Positions 57,513-64,000 of a stretch of 64,000 nt of DNA are shown here, piece by piece. The position numbers and the translations under genes are program-made. Position 1 is the first letter of the stretch. Every line of letters starts with the position of its first letter. The notes under the pieces are model-generated. The model was not told the DNA's origin and made no database searches. It saw only the letters and a program-made list of their open reading frames with translations. The stretch lies in assembly GCF_900199205.1 (NCBI RefSeq), contig NZ_OBMJ01000001.1, forward strand, positions 6,131,001 through 6,195,000. The letters are read 5' to 3'. This DNA is from Streptomyces sp. 1331.2 (GTDB taxonomy: Bacteria; Actinomycetota; Actinomycetes; Streptomycetales; Streptomycetaceae).

Positions 57513-59033
57513 ATGGCCGGTGGGCCCGAGGACAGTGTCGTCCGGGCGGGGTGGAGGGCCAGGTTCGCCTGGGGCAACAGGTTCGCCTGGGACAAGGAGA
57601 CCTGGATGGTGGTCTCCGGCGGGGTGCTGGGGGCCATGTTCGTCAGCATGGGGCTGGCGGTGCTGTTCGGGCCGGCGAACGGGTTCGGCGGCGACAGCCT
57701 CGCGTTCATGGGCATCATCAGCATCCTCGGGCTGATGCCCTGCGGTGCGGGCTTCGTCTGGGCTTTGATTCACCCCCGGGTCGGGTTTCCGTCGGCCGCC
57801 GTGGGAGCACTGCTCGGGCTGGGGATCTTCCTCTGCTTCGCCGGGGACGGCGTCAACGACACCTGGACGGCACCGCTGGACCGGCCGTCCACGACCCGCG
57901 CGCTGGGCAGCTGGACGGCCGGGGACCTGGTGGTGCGGGTCCGGCCCGACCTGGTGGTGGCGTACCGGAGCGCCACCGGCGCCGTGGTGTGGCGGTGGAC
58001 CCCGCCCGGGCAGGACTCGGTGTGCGCGATGAGCCGGGGGACGGGGCAGGGCGAGGCCGGCGGGATCGGGCTGATCGGCCACTCGCCGCACGACAAGCCG
58101 TGCGCGGCGGTGACCGCACTCGGCCTCACCGACGGCAAGGAGGGCTGGACCGCCGCCGTGGACACGCCCGCCCGGGACGGGGACTCGGCGGCGCCGGACG
58201 TGGTCGCCGTCGCCGGGCCGCAGGCCGTCCTGCAGGAGAAGGACGGCTGGCGGGCGGTCCGCCTGGCGGACGGCGCGGACCTGTGGCGCGGTACGGCCGA
58301 CCCCGGCTGCGCCCCGCTGCAGGTCGCGGGCGGGGCGCAGGACGTGGTGACGGTCGCGCAGTGCGGCGCCGCGCCGCCCGTGCTGCGGTCGCTGGCGGCC
58401 GTCGACGGGCAGGAGCGGTCGCGGATCGCCCTGCCGGCGGACGGCGGCCTGAAGAACCTCGCCGTGGTGTCGGTCGACCCGCTCGCGGTCTGGGTCGACG
58501 CCCAGGGCGAGCGCGGGACGCACGCGGTGCTCGGCTACGACCGGGACGGGCGGCAGCGGGCGTCGATCCCGGTCTCCGGCGAGGAGTACGACCTGGACGT
58601 GATGCTGGGCGGGCTGCACGCCTTCGACGAGTTCGACGCCCGGCCGCTGTTCGGCGGAGTGGTCGTCGGCGACCTGTTCATCGTGCCGGGCGAGAAGCCC
58701 GGCGACGTCACCATCAGCGGCGGCAAGCACCCGAGCCGCAGCGCCACCGGCCGCCTCGTGGCGTACTCGCTCGCCGACGGCGGGCAGCGGTGGACGGCGG
58801 GGCTGGACGACCAGGTGACCGGCCTGGTGGTGGACGGGAGCTCGGTGTGGGCGATGACGCGCGGCCGGATCGTCCGGGTCGACGCGGCGACCGGACGGCG
58901 CAGCGCCGAGCTGGACGTGAACGGCACGTCCTCGCTCTACCCGGTGGACCTGTCGGTCGCGGGGCCGGACCGGTTCGCGGTGGTGGCGGAGGACGGGACG
59001 CGGGACGAGCCGCCGGTGCGCGGGATGGGCTGA
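57513..59033 (+). CDS. membrane-anchored PQQ-type beta-propeller protein
   Basis: 506 residues. After a short charged N-terminus come three hydrophobic helices (TWMVVSGGVLGAMFVSMGLAVLF, LAFMGIISILGLMPCGAGFVWALI, AAVGALLGLGIFLCFA), then an outside domain of about 370 residues. It has PQQ-propeller repeats: YRSATGAVVWRWTPPGQ, LTDGKEGWTAAV, LADGADLWRGTADPG, LADGGQRWTAGLDDQV, VDAATGRRSAELDV. No PQQ-enzyme active site is seen, so it is more likely a scaffold or sensor. ATG at 57513 with AGGGGAG upstream. Confidence 0.78.
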   Translation: MAGGPEDSVVRAGWRARFAWGNRFAWDKETWMVVSGGVLGAMFVSMGLAVLFGPANGFGGDSLAFMGIISILGLMPCGAGFVWALIHPRVGFPSAAVGALLGLGIFLCFAGDGVNDTWTAPLDRPSTTRALGSWTAGDLVVRVRPDLVVAYRSATGAVVWRWTPPGQDSVCAMSRGTGQGEAGGIGLIGHSPHDKPCAAVTALGLTDGKEGWTAAVDTPARDGDSAAPDVVAVAGPQAVLQEKDGWRAVRLADGADLWRGTADPGCAPLQVAGGAQDVVTVAQCGAAPPVLRSLAAVDGQERSRIALPADGGLKNLAVVSVDPLAVWVDAQGERGTHAVLGYDRDGRQRASIPVSGEEYDLDVMLGGLHAFDEFDARPLFGGVVVGDLFIVPGEKPGDVTISGGKHPSRSATGRLVAYSLADGGQRWTAGLDDQVTGLVVDGSSVWAMTRGRIVRVDAATGRRSAELDVNGTSSLYPVDLSVAGPDRFAVVAEDGTRDEPPVRGMG

Positions 59034-59081
59034 GGGCCCGTTGCGGGTGGTGCCGGGTGACGCGGTGGTGCCGGGGGACCA

Positions 59082-59127
59082 GGTGACGCCGGGTGACGCG
59101 GGTGACCTGGTGACGCCGGGTGACGCG
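59082..59127. repeat. 19-bp direct repeat in spacer
   Basis: GGTGACGCCGGGTGACGCG occurs at 59082-59100 and 59109-59127, with shorter related copies from 59051. It fills the 102-bp spacer between convergent genes. Confidence 0.7.
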
Positions 59128-59135
59128 AGGACGGG

Positions 59136-59657
59136 TCAGGACCGGAAGTCCGGGTAGCCCAGGATGAAGACCCGCTCGGCCGGGTTCCGCACGTAAGGAA
59201 TCACCTTGCCGGTGTCCTCGAAGCCCAGCCGCCGGTAGAAGGCCAGCGCCCGCCCGTTGCTCTCGTTGACCCCGAGGGTCAGCCACCGTGCGTCCGTGTG
59301 GTCCCGCGCGTGGCGGATCGTCGCGTGCACGAGGTCGACGGCGGGGCCGGCGGCGCCGCGGTGGGCCGGGGCGACGTAGACGGAGCGGACGCACACGGTG
59401 TCGGGGACGTCGGGGACGGGTTCGACCCCCGCGATTCCCACCCAGCTCCCGGCCTCGTCACGGACCGTGAGGGTGGCGGAGCCGTTTTCGGCCGTGGCCT
59501 CGGCGGCGGCCTGCCGCTGCCAGTGGCCGTCGGGCCGGGCGGCGGCGTCGGCATAGGAGAGGTGGAAGGCGCCGGGGGAGTCCTGCAGCGCCTCCAGCGT
59601 GATCTCGCGGAGTTCCCGCCACTCCTCGGCGGCGATCCGGCGTACGACGTAGGGCAT
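59136..59657 (-). CDS. GNAT-family N-acetyltransferase
   Basis: 173 residues. Acetyl-CoA motif A in VCVRSVYVAPAHRGAAGPAVDLVHATIRHA (R/Q-x-x-G-x-A type) and motif B in LTLGVNESNGRALAFYRRLGFEDTGKV. N-terminal YVVRRIAAEEWRELREITLEAL. Substrate unknown. ATG at 59657. Confidence 0.9.
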   Translation of the reverse strand: MPYVVRRIAAEEWRELREITLEALQDSPGAFHLSYADAAARPDGHWQRQAAAEATAENGSATLTVRDEAGSWVGIAGVEPVPDVPDTVCVRSVYVAPAHRGAAGPAVDLVHATIRHARDHTDARWLTLGVNESNGRALAFYRRLGFEDTGKVIPYVRNPAERVFILGYPDFRS

Positions 59658-59823
59658 GCACCGAGCCTGGCACGGCCGTGACGCAGCGGGATCACACGTG
59701 AGGATGATCTTCGTCCCGGTCCTCCCCGGTACGCGGGAGCAGGCCTCCCACCGGCGGGACCTGAGCCTTCCGGGCGGTTGTGTCAGGCTGGTGGGGGAGC
59801 ACCGCCGAGATCGGGAGGCTCTG

Positions 59824-60633
59824 ATGGCCGAGATCAGCGTGAACGGGGTGACGCTGCACTACGAGGCCCGCGGGCAGGGCCCCGGTGTCGTCCTGGTGCA
59901 CGGTTCGTGGAGCGACGGGGACTCCTGGGCGCGGGTGATGCCGGGCCTGTCCGAGTCCACCACCGTCGTCGCCTACGACCGCCGGGGACACAGCCGCAGC
60001 GAGGACTCCCTCACCCAGGGCTCGGTCCACGAGGACGCGGCCGACCTGGCCGGGCTGATCCACGAGCTCGGCCTCGGGCCCGCCTTCGTCTACGGGGACT
60101 CCTACGGCGCGCTGGTCACGCTCCGGCTCGCCGCCGCCCGCCCCGACCTGCTCCGCGGCATCGCCGGGCACGAGCCGCCGGGCACCGGCATCCTGCTCGC
60201 CGACCCGGACCTGCGCCCGATCGGCACCGCCTTCGCCGACCGGATCGCCGCCGTCCGCGAGCTGCTGGAACAGGCCGAATCGGCCGCGGCCGCCGAACTG
60301 TACGTGGACAGCCTCGCCTTCGGGCCCGGCGCCTGGGAGCAGCTGCCCGCGCCGATCCGGCACACCTACATCCGCAACGCGCCGACCTACCTCGACGAGC
60401 TGCGCGACCCGGACGCGCTCGACCTCGACCTCACCGGGCTGGCCCGCTACCCCGACCCGGCCCTGCTGACGCAGAGCGACGACAGCGCCCCGATGTTCGG
60501 GGAGGTGCTGGACCTCATCGACCTCGCCCTGCCGAAGGCGGAGCGGCACCTGTACGTCGGCGCCGGGCACGCCCCGCACCTGTCGCAGCCGGAGGAGTGG
60601 GTGCGGGTGGTCCTGCCGCGGGCGCTGGCCTGA
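59824..60633 (+). CDS. alpha/beta hydrolase
   Basis: 269 residues. VLVHGSWSDGDSW oxyanion loop, VVAYDRRGHSRSEDS, nucleophile elbow VYGDSYGALVTLRLA, and a C-terminal His in VGAGHAPHLSQPEEW. Resembles non-haem haloperoxidase/esterase-type hydrolases. ATG at 59824 with GGGAGG upstream. Single gene convergent with the ArsR-like gene. Confidence 0.88.
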   Translation: MAEISVNGVTLHYEARGQGPGVVLVHGSWSDGDSWARVMPGLSESTTVVAYDRRGHSRSEDSLTQGSVHEDAADLAGLIHELGLGPAFVYGDSYGALVTLRLAAARPDLLRGIAGHEPPGTGILLADPDLRPIGTAFADRIAAVRELLEQAESAAAAELYVDSLAFGPGAWEQLPAPIRHTYIRNAPTYLDELRDPDALDLDLTGLARYPDPALLTQSDDSAPMFGEVLDLIDLALPKAERHLYVGAGHAPHLSQPEEWVRVVLPRALA

Positions 60634-60688
60634 AGCCGCGGGCGGGCGCCGGCCTGACGCGACGGAACGCCCGGGACCGGTTGCGGCG

Positions 60689-61678
60689 TCAGCGGGTCGC
60701 CAGCAGCTCCTCGCCGCGCGGCGTCCGCCGGTACAGCACCTCCCGGCCGCTGCGCATCCGGCTGACCAGACCCGAGCGGTGCAGCACGCCCAGGTGGTAC
60801 GAGACGGTGCCCGCGCTCAGGAAGTGCCGGGCTGCCAGGTCGACGGTGGTCGTCGGGTCGACCAGGGCGGCGAGCAGGTCCGCCCGTGTCGGCCCGAGCA
60901 GTTGGGCCAGCGCCGGAGTGGGGGTACGCGGGACGGCCGGCGGCTTGGCGACCGGGTACATCAGGGTCGGCGCCCGGTGGCAGCCGTCGACCGGGTCCAG
61001 GATGACGTGGATCTGCCGGCTCACCAGCGTCGGCATCAGCAGCACCATCCGGGCCGGCATCGTCACCTCGAAGCGGCTCTCCAACCGGATCAGCCCGTCC
61101 GCCCAGGAGAGCTCCGGGGAGAGCGAGTTGAACAGCGAACCGGTCCCGTACCGGGCCAGGAAGCGGCCCCGCTCGTCGACCTCGGCGTCCAGCACCGCCC
61201 GGGCGTCCGGCCAGTACGGTGCGAGCGCCGCCTCCCAGTACCGGCCCAGCTCGTCGGCGACCCGCTCGGCGAAGTAGCGCGGGCCGCGCTGCACGGCGCG
61301 CAGCACCACGTCCGGCACCTGACGGCCGACCAGGTTGGCGGCGGGCAGGCCGTGCCGGACGGTCTCCAGCTCCGCCCGCACCCGCTCCGGGTCGGCCCGG
61401 CGGACGGCCTCCAGCTGCTCCGCCACCGTCGGCTCCGGCCCGGCCGGGTGCGGGGAGAGGAAGTCCGGGATGTAGCCGCCCGGCTGGTCCAGGGCCAGCC
61501 CCGACAGCAGCTCCAGCTTCTCCCGGCGCAGCACCCGGCGGGTGCGGCCGACCCAGGCGTACGGGCCGGTACGGGAGTTGAGCGAGAAGGCCATCAGGGT
61601 GTTGACGGCCTCGTGCAGCGGTGAGACCACGAAGCGGGTGCGGGCGAGCCCGGCCGAGTCGATGGTGAGTCGGATCAT
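60689..61678 (-). CDS. ArsR-like winged-helix regulator with DUF5937-type N-terminus
   Basis: 329 residues. The large N-terminal domain (MIRLTIDSAGLARTRFVVSP, LHEAVNTLMAFSLNSRTGPY) is of the type found in a streptomycete regulator family. The last ~90 residues are an ArsR winged helix (ADLLAALVDPTTTVDLAARHFLSAGTVSYHLGVLHRSGLVSRMRSGREVLYRRTPRGEELL). ATG at 61678. Divergent from a secreted S33 peptidase gene. Confidence 0.85.
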   Translation of the reverse strand: MIRLTIDSAGLARTRFVVSPLHEAVNTLMAFSLNSRTGPYAWVGRTRRVLRREKLELLSGLALDQPGGYIPDFLSPHPAGPEPTVAEQLEAVRRADPERVRAELETVRHGLPAANLVGRQVPDVVLRAVQRGPRYFAERVADELGRYWEAALAPYWPDARAVLDAEVDERGRFLARYGTGSLFNSLSPELSWADGLIRLESRFEVTMPARMVLLMPTLVSRQIHVILDPVDGCHRAPTLMYPVAKPPAVPRTPTPALAQLLGPTRADLLAALVDPTTTVDLAARHFLSAGTVSYHLGVLHRSGLVSRMRSGREVLYRRTPRGEELLATR

Positions 61679-61753
61679 GCCGTCCTGTCCGTGGGAGATC
61701 GCCTGGGGACCGCCGGATTCGACTGCCGTGCGGCGCCCTTTCGGCTCCGACCT

Positions 61754-61769
61754 TTCGACTCTGGTCGAA
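61754..61769. promoter_or_regulatory. TTCGAC-4-GTCGAA operator candidate
   Basis: TTCGAC-TCTG-GTCGAA is a perfect 6-bp dyad lying midway between the ArsR-like and S33 peptidase genes. It is a likely binding site for the ArsR-like protein, controlling one or both promoters. Confidence 0.55.
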
Positions 61770-61863
61770 TCCTGACACGAATGCTCGCGTTCGGGACCGC
61801 CCCGGCTCAAGCTGTTTTCCGTGACCGCGTCAGCACGGACGCGGTGCGAACGGAAGGACGAAC

Positions 61864-63276
61864 ATGACGAGCACGCGCGGCCGTGTCGCCGCCCTGCTGG
61901 GCGCTGCCGCGGTGGTCGCCGGCACCACCCTGGCCGCCCCCGCCGTCGCGGCGCCGGCCGCAGGAGCGGCCCGGCCCGGCGGCGGGATCACCGGGCAGTC
62001 CGGCGGGATCACCGGGCAGGCGCCCTGCCAGGGGGCGCCCGAGTTCACCTGCGGGACCATCACCGTGCCGCTCGACCACAGCGGCGCCACCCCCGGCTCC
62101 CTCCAGCTCGACGTGGCGATGACCGGCAACGCCGACGCCCCCAAGGGCGACCTGCTGTTCCTCACCGGCGGACCCGGCCAGCCCGGCGTACCGCTGATCC
62201 GGCGGGTCGCGAGCAAGCTGACGCCCGTCCTCAAGGACTACCGCCTGGTCATGTTCGACCAGCGCGGCACCGGTGAACGCGCGTTGCAGTGCCCCGGGCT
62301 GCAGGAGGACATGGGCTCCTCCGACCTCGCCGTGCCCCGCAAGCAGTCCATCGCCGACTGCGCCGCCGCCCTCGGCCCGAACGCCCGCCACTACGGCACC
62401 GCGGACACCGTCGGCGACATGGACCTCCTGCGCCAGGCCCTCGGCGACCGCCGCCTCACCATCGACGGCGTCTCCTACGGCACCTTCGTCGCCGAGCGGT
62501 ACGCCCTCGCCCACCCGGCCCACGTGGCCCGCCTGGTGCTCGACTCGGTGGTGCCGCAACGCGGCTTCGACCCGCTCGACCTGGGCGCGCTGCCCGCCAC
62601 CGCCCGCGTCCTGCACACCGCCTGCCAGGCCACCGGCTGCACCACCGACCCGGCCGCCGACCTCGCCGCCACCGTCCGCAGGTACGGCAACGGGGCGCAG
62701 ATCCTCGACGCGCTCACCAGCTACGAGTTCGCCGACCCCGACTACGGCGGGGTGCCGGAAGCCCTGCACGAGGCCGCCGCCGGGCAGCCGGCCAAGCTCC
62801 AGGCCTTCATCGACGAGGTGCACAAGAACGACGCCGCGCCCGCCGAATTCCTCAGCCAGGGCCTGCACGCCGCCACCCTGTGCGCCGACTCGCACTTCCC
62901 GTGGGGCACCACCGACACCCCGGTCGCCGGCCGGGCGGCCGCACTGGAACGCACCCGGCAGCGGCTGACCACCGAACAGACCTGGCCGTACGACGCGGCG
63001 ACCGCCACCGGGCTCGGCAGCCTGCTGGTCTGCCTGGACTGGCCGCGCGAACCGGTGCCGCCGACGCCGCCCGCGCACCGCAAGCTGCCCAACGTGCCGG
63101 TGCTGCTGATCGGCGGTGACCGGGACCTCTCCACGCCGTACGAGTGGCTGTACGAGGAGGCCGCGCAGGCGCACGACCCGCAGATCGTGATCGTTCCCGG
63201 GGCGGCGCACTCGGTGCAGTCCCGGGCGGCGAACCCGGCCGGGCGACAGGCGGTGTACGACTTCCTCCTGAAGTAG
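61864..63276 (+). CDS. secreted S33-family alpha/beta hydrolase (tripeptidyl aminopeptidase-like)
   Basis: 470 residues. Signal peptide (RVAALLGAAAVVAGTTLAAPAVAAPAAG), a GGGITGQSGGITGQ direct repeat, then the peptidase: CGTITVPLDHS, FLTGGPGQPG, VMFDQRGTGER, nucleophile GVSYGTFVAERYALAHP, Asp in IGGDRDLSTP and His in VPGAAHSVQ. The pattern matches Streptomyces tripeptidyl aminopeptidases (SlpD/E, Tap). Exported; trims peptides outside the cell. ATG at 61864. Confidence 0.92.
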   Translation: MTSTRGRVAALLGAAAVVAGTTLAAPAVAAPAAGAARPGGGITGQSGGITGQAPCQGAPEFTCGTITVPLDHSGATPGSLQLDVAMTGNADAPKGDLLFLTGGPGQPGVPLIRRVASKLTPVLKDYRLVMFDQRGTGERALQCPGLQEDMGSSDLAVPRKQSIADCAAALGPNARHYGTADTVGDMDLLRQALGDRRLTIDGVSYGTFVAERYALAHPAHVARLVLDSVVPQRGFDPLDLGALPATARVLHTACQATGCTTDPAADLAATVRRYGNGAQILDALTSYEFADPDYGGVPEALHEAAAGQPAKLQAFIDEVHKNDAAPAEFLSQGLHAATLCADSHFPWGTTDTPVAGRAAALERTRQRLTTEQTWPYDAATATGLGSLLVCLDWPREPVPPTPPAHRKLPNVPVLLIGGDRDLSTPYEWLYEEAAQAHDPQIVIVPGAAHSVQSRAANPAGRQAVYDFLLK

Positions 63277-63296
63277 GGCCCCCGTACCGGGCCAGG

Positions 63297-63335
63297 CGGC
63301 GGGCCGTTCCTCACGGGGGTGGGAACGGCCCGCCG
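63297..63335. terminator. 14-bp stem hairpin between convergent genes
   Basis: CGGCGGGCCGTTCC (63297-63310) pairs perfectly with GGAACGGCCCGCCG (63322-63335). Serves the S33 peptidase gene on plus and the hypothetical gene on minus. Confidence 0.8.
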
Positions 63336-63340
63336 TCGGC

Positions 63341-63898
63341 TCAGGATTCGGCCGCGCCCCAGCCGTCGTCAGGCAGCGTACGGTCCGGCTCGGGGCAGTC
63401 GGGGTGGTCGTAACCCCAGAGGCCGGTCTTGTGCAACAGCCAGTCGCCCAGGGGCGGTTCGTCGTGGCCGATCCGGTCCACGAGGACGAAGGCGACCCGC
63501 AGCTGCTCGGCCGGGGCCACCTCCAGGGTGCGCTGGCCGGGGATGTTCTCGTAGGTCACCGTCTCCCAGGTGCAGCCGGCGGCGGTGAGCGCGGCGACCA
63601 GGGCGGACTCGGTGACACGGGTGTCCAGCGTGCCGAACCCGCCGTCGCCCTCCGGGAGTTCGAGTTCTCCGTGCCAGGTGGGCAGGGAGAGACTGCGGAG
63701 CCGGCGGCAGCGGCAGAACACCGTCTGGGCGTCTCCCCAGCCGAAGGCGTGCGGCCAGCGCGACTCCTTGTGGACCCGCCCGCCGTCCCACGGATCGCCG
63801 TAGCGGGCGGCGAGTTCGGGCAGCGAGGCGTCGTAGCGCAGATCGCCGAGGCCGCCGGTGAGGGCGAGCGCGGTCAGCCGGCCGAGGAAGTCCGTCAC
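63341..63898 (-). CDS. hypothetical protein coupled to a serine hydrolase gene
   Basis: 185 residues, acidic, soluble. Segments VTDFLGRLTALALTGGLGDL, YGDPWDGGRVHKESRWPHAF, FCRCRRLRSLSLPTWHGELE and ENIPGQRTLEVAPAEQLRVA are readable but not a known family. Size and composition recall small immunity-type proteins, though this is only a resemblance. The GTG at 63898 overlaps the stop of the upstream gene by 4 bp, so they are translationally coupled. Confidence 0.7.
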   Translation of the reverse strand: MTDFLGRLTALALTGGLGDLRYDASLPELAARYGDPWDGGRVHKESRWPHAFGWGDAQTVFCRCRRLRSLSLPTWHGELELPEGDGGFGTLDTRVTESALVAALTAAGCTWETVTYENIPGQRTLEVAPAEQLRVAFVLVDRIGHDEPPLGDWLLHKTGLWGYDHPDCPEPDRTLPDDGWGAAES

Positions 63899-64000
63899 CC
63901 CAGGCACTCGCGCACCGCCTCGATCAGCCGGTTCGCCCGGGCGTCGCCGTGGCCGATCATCCGGTTGGCGACGTAGGCGAAGCCGACGCCGAACTCGTCG
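63895..64000 (-). CDS. C-terminal end of a serine hydrolase / beta-lactamase-like protein (5' part outside window)
   Basis: The last 34 codons read DEFGVGFAYVANRMIGHGDA RANRLIEAVRECLG then TGA (63897-63895). The FGYVxNRM-like segment followed by DARANRLIEAV is typical of the end of class C beta-lactamase-like esterases. Too little remains to be sure. Confidence 0.6.
   Translation of the reverse strand, partial: DEFGVGFAYVANRMIGHGDARANRLIEAVRECLG

Overview
The window is very high-GC actinobacterial DNA. Starts are often GTG or TTG, genes often overlap by ATGA/GTGA, and intergenic hairpins are long and GC-rich. The gene order alaS-ruvX-mltG-aroE-aroC-aroK-aroB-aroQ, efp-nusB, bldD, the pyr operon, mihF-gmk-rpoZ-coaBC-metK-priA and def-fmt-rsmB, plus a BldD with the c-di-GMP signature, points to Streptomycetaceae (Streptomyces or Kitasatospora). 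No rRNA, tRNA or CRISPR array was seen.

Layout. 1-10 kb: the 3' part of alaS, ruvX, two tandem mltG-like lytic transglycosylases, then shikimate-pathway genes aroE and the tightly overlapped aroC-K-B-Q. 10-23.7 kb: an accessory-looking block with a P-loop ATPase, a Fpg/Nei glycosylase and an NLR-like NB-ARC/TPR protein with a short amyloid-motif-like N-terminus. Next come an IS701-type insertion sequence sitting exactly in the shared CTAG stop tetranucleotide of two convergent genes, a glycosyltransferase-like protein with an ArsR regulator, and a cobalt/nickel transporter behind a cobalamin riboswitch. The block ends with an EamA exporter facing an XRE-cupin regulator, then a divergent zinc-starvation cluster (L33, L31 one way; L28, S14, a CobW-like protein, S18 and L32 the other) around a Zur-box-like palindrome. 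23.7-50.5 kb: conserved core with an M24 peptidase, efp, nusB, a thioesterase, bldD, pyrR-B-C-(membrane protein)-carA-carB-pyrD-pyrF, mihF, gmk, rpoZ, coaBC, metK, priA, def, fmt and rsmB. 50.5-64 kb: accessory genes with many regulators (MerR, MarR, LysR, ArsR-like), alpha/beta hydrolases, an SDR, a SnoaL-like protein, a TusA-like protein, a GNAT acetyltransferase and a membrane-anchored beta-propeller protein.

How the parts work together. The aro genes make chorismate from DAHP. pyrR-pyrF encode UMP synthesis (all steps except PyrE), with a PyrR-binding loop just ahead of pyrR. gmk and rpoZ link to nucleotide metabolism and transcription, coaBC/metK to cofactor supply, and def/fmt to N-terminal formyl-Met processing. 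The Zur-type cluster would replace zinc-binding ribosomal proteins with Cys-poor paralogues under zinc limitation. The B12 riboswitch ties cobalt uptake to cobalamin status.

Most unusual observations: the NLR with an amyloid-like N-terminal motif; the damage-free IS insertion; the pseudo-GTPase CobW protein and an easily missed L32 gene in the Zur cluster; a palindromic element that frameshifts the membrane-protein gene between pyrC and carA; tandem mltG genes; and several 12-24 bp tandem repeats at gene boundaries.
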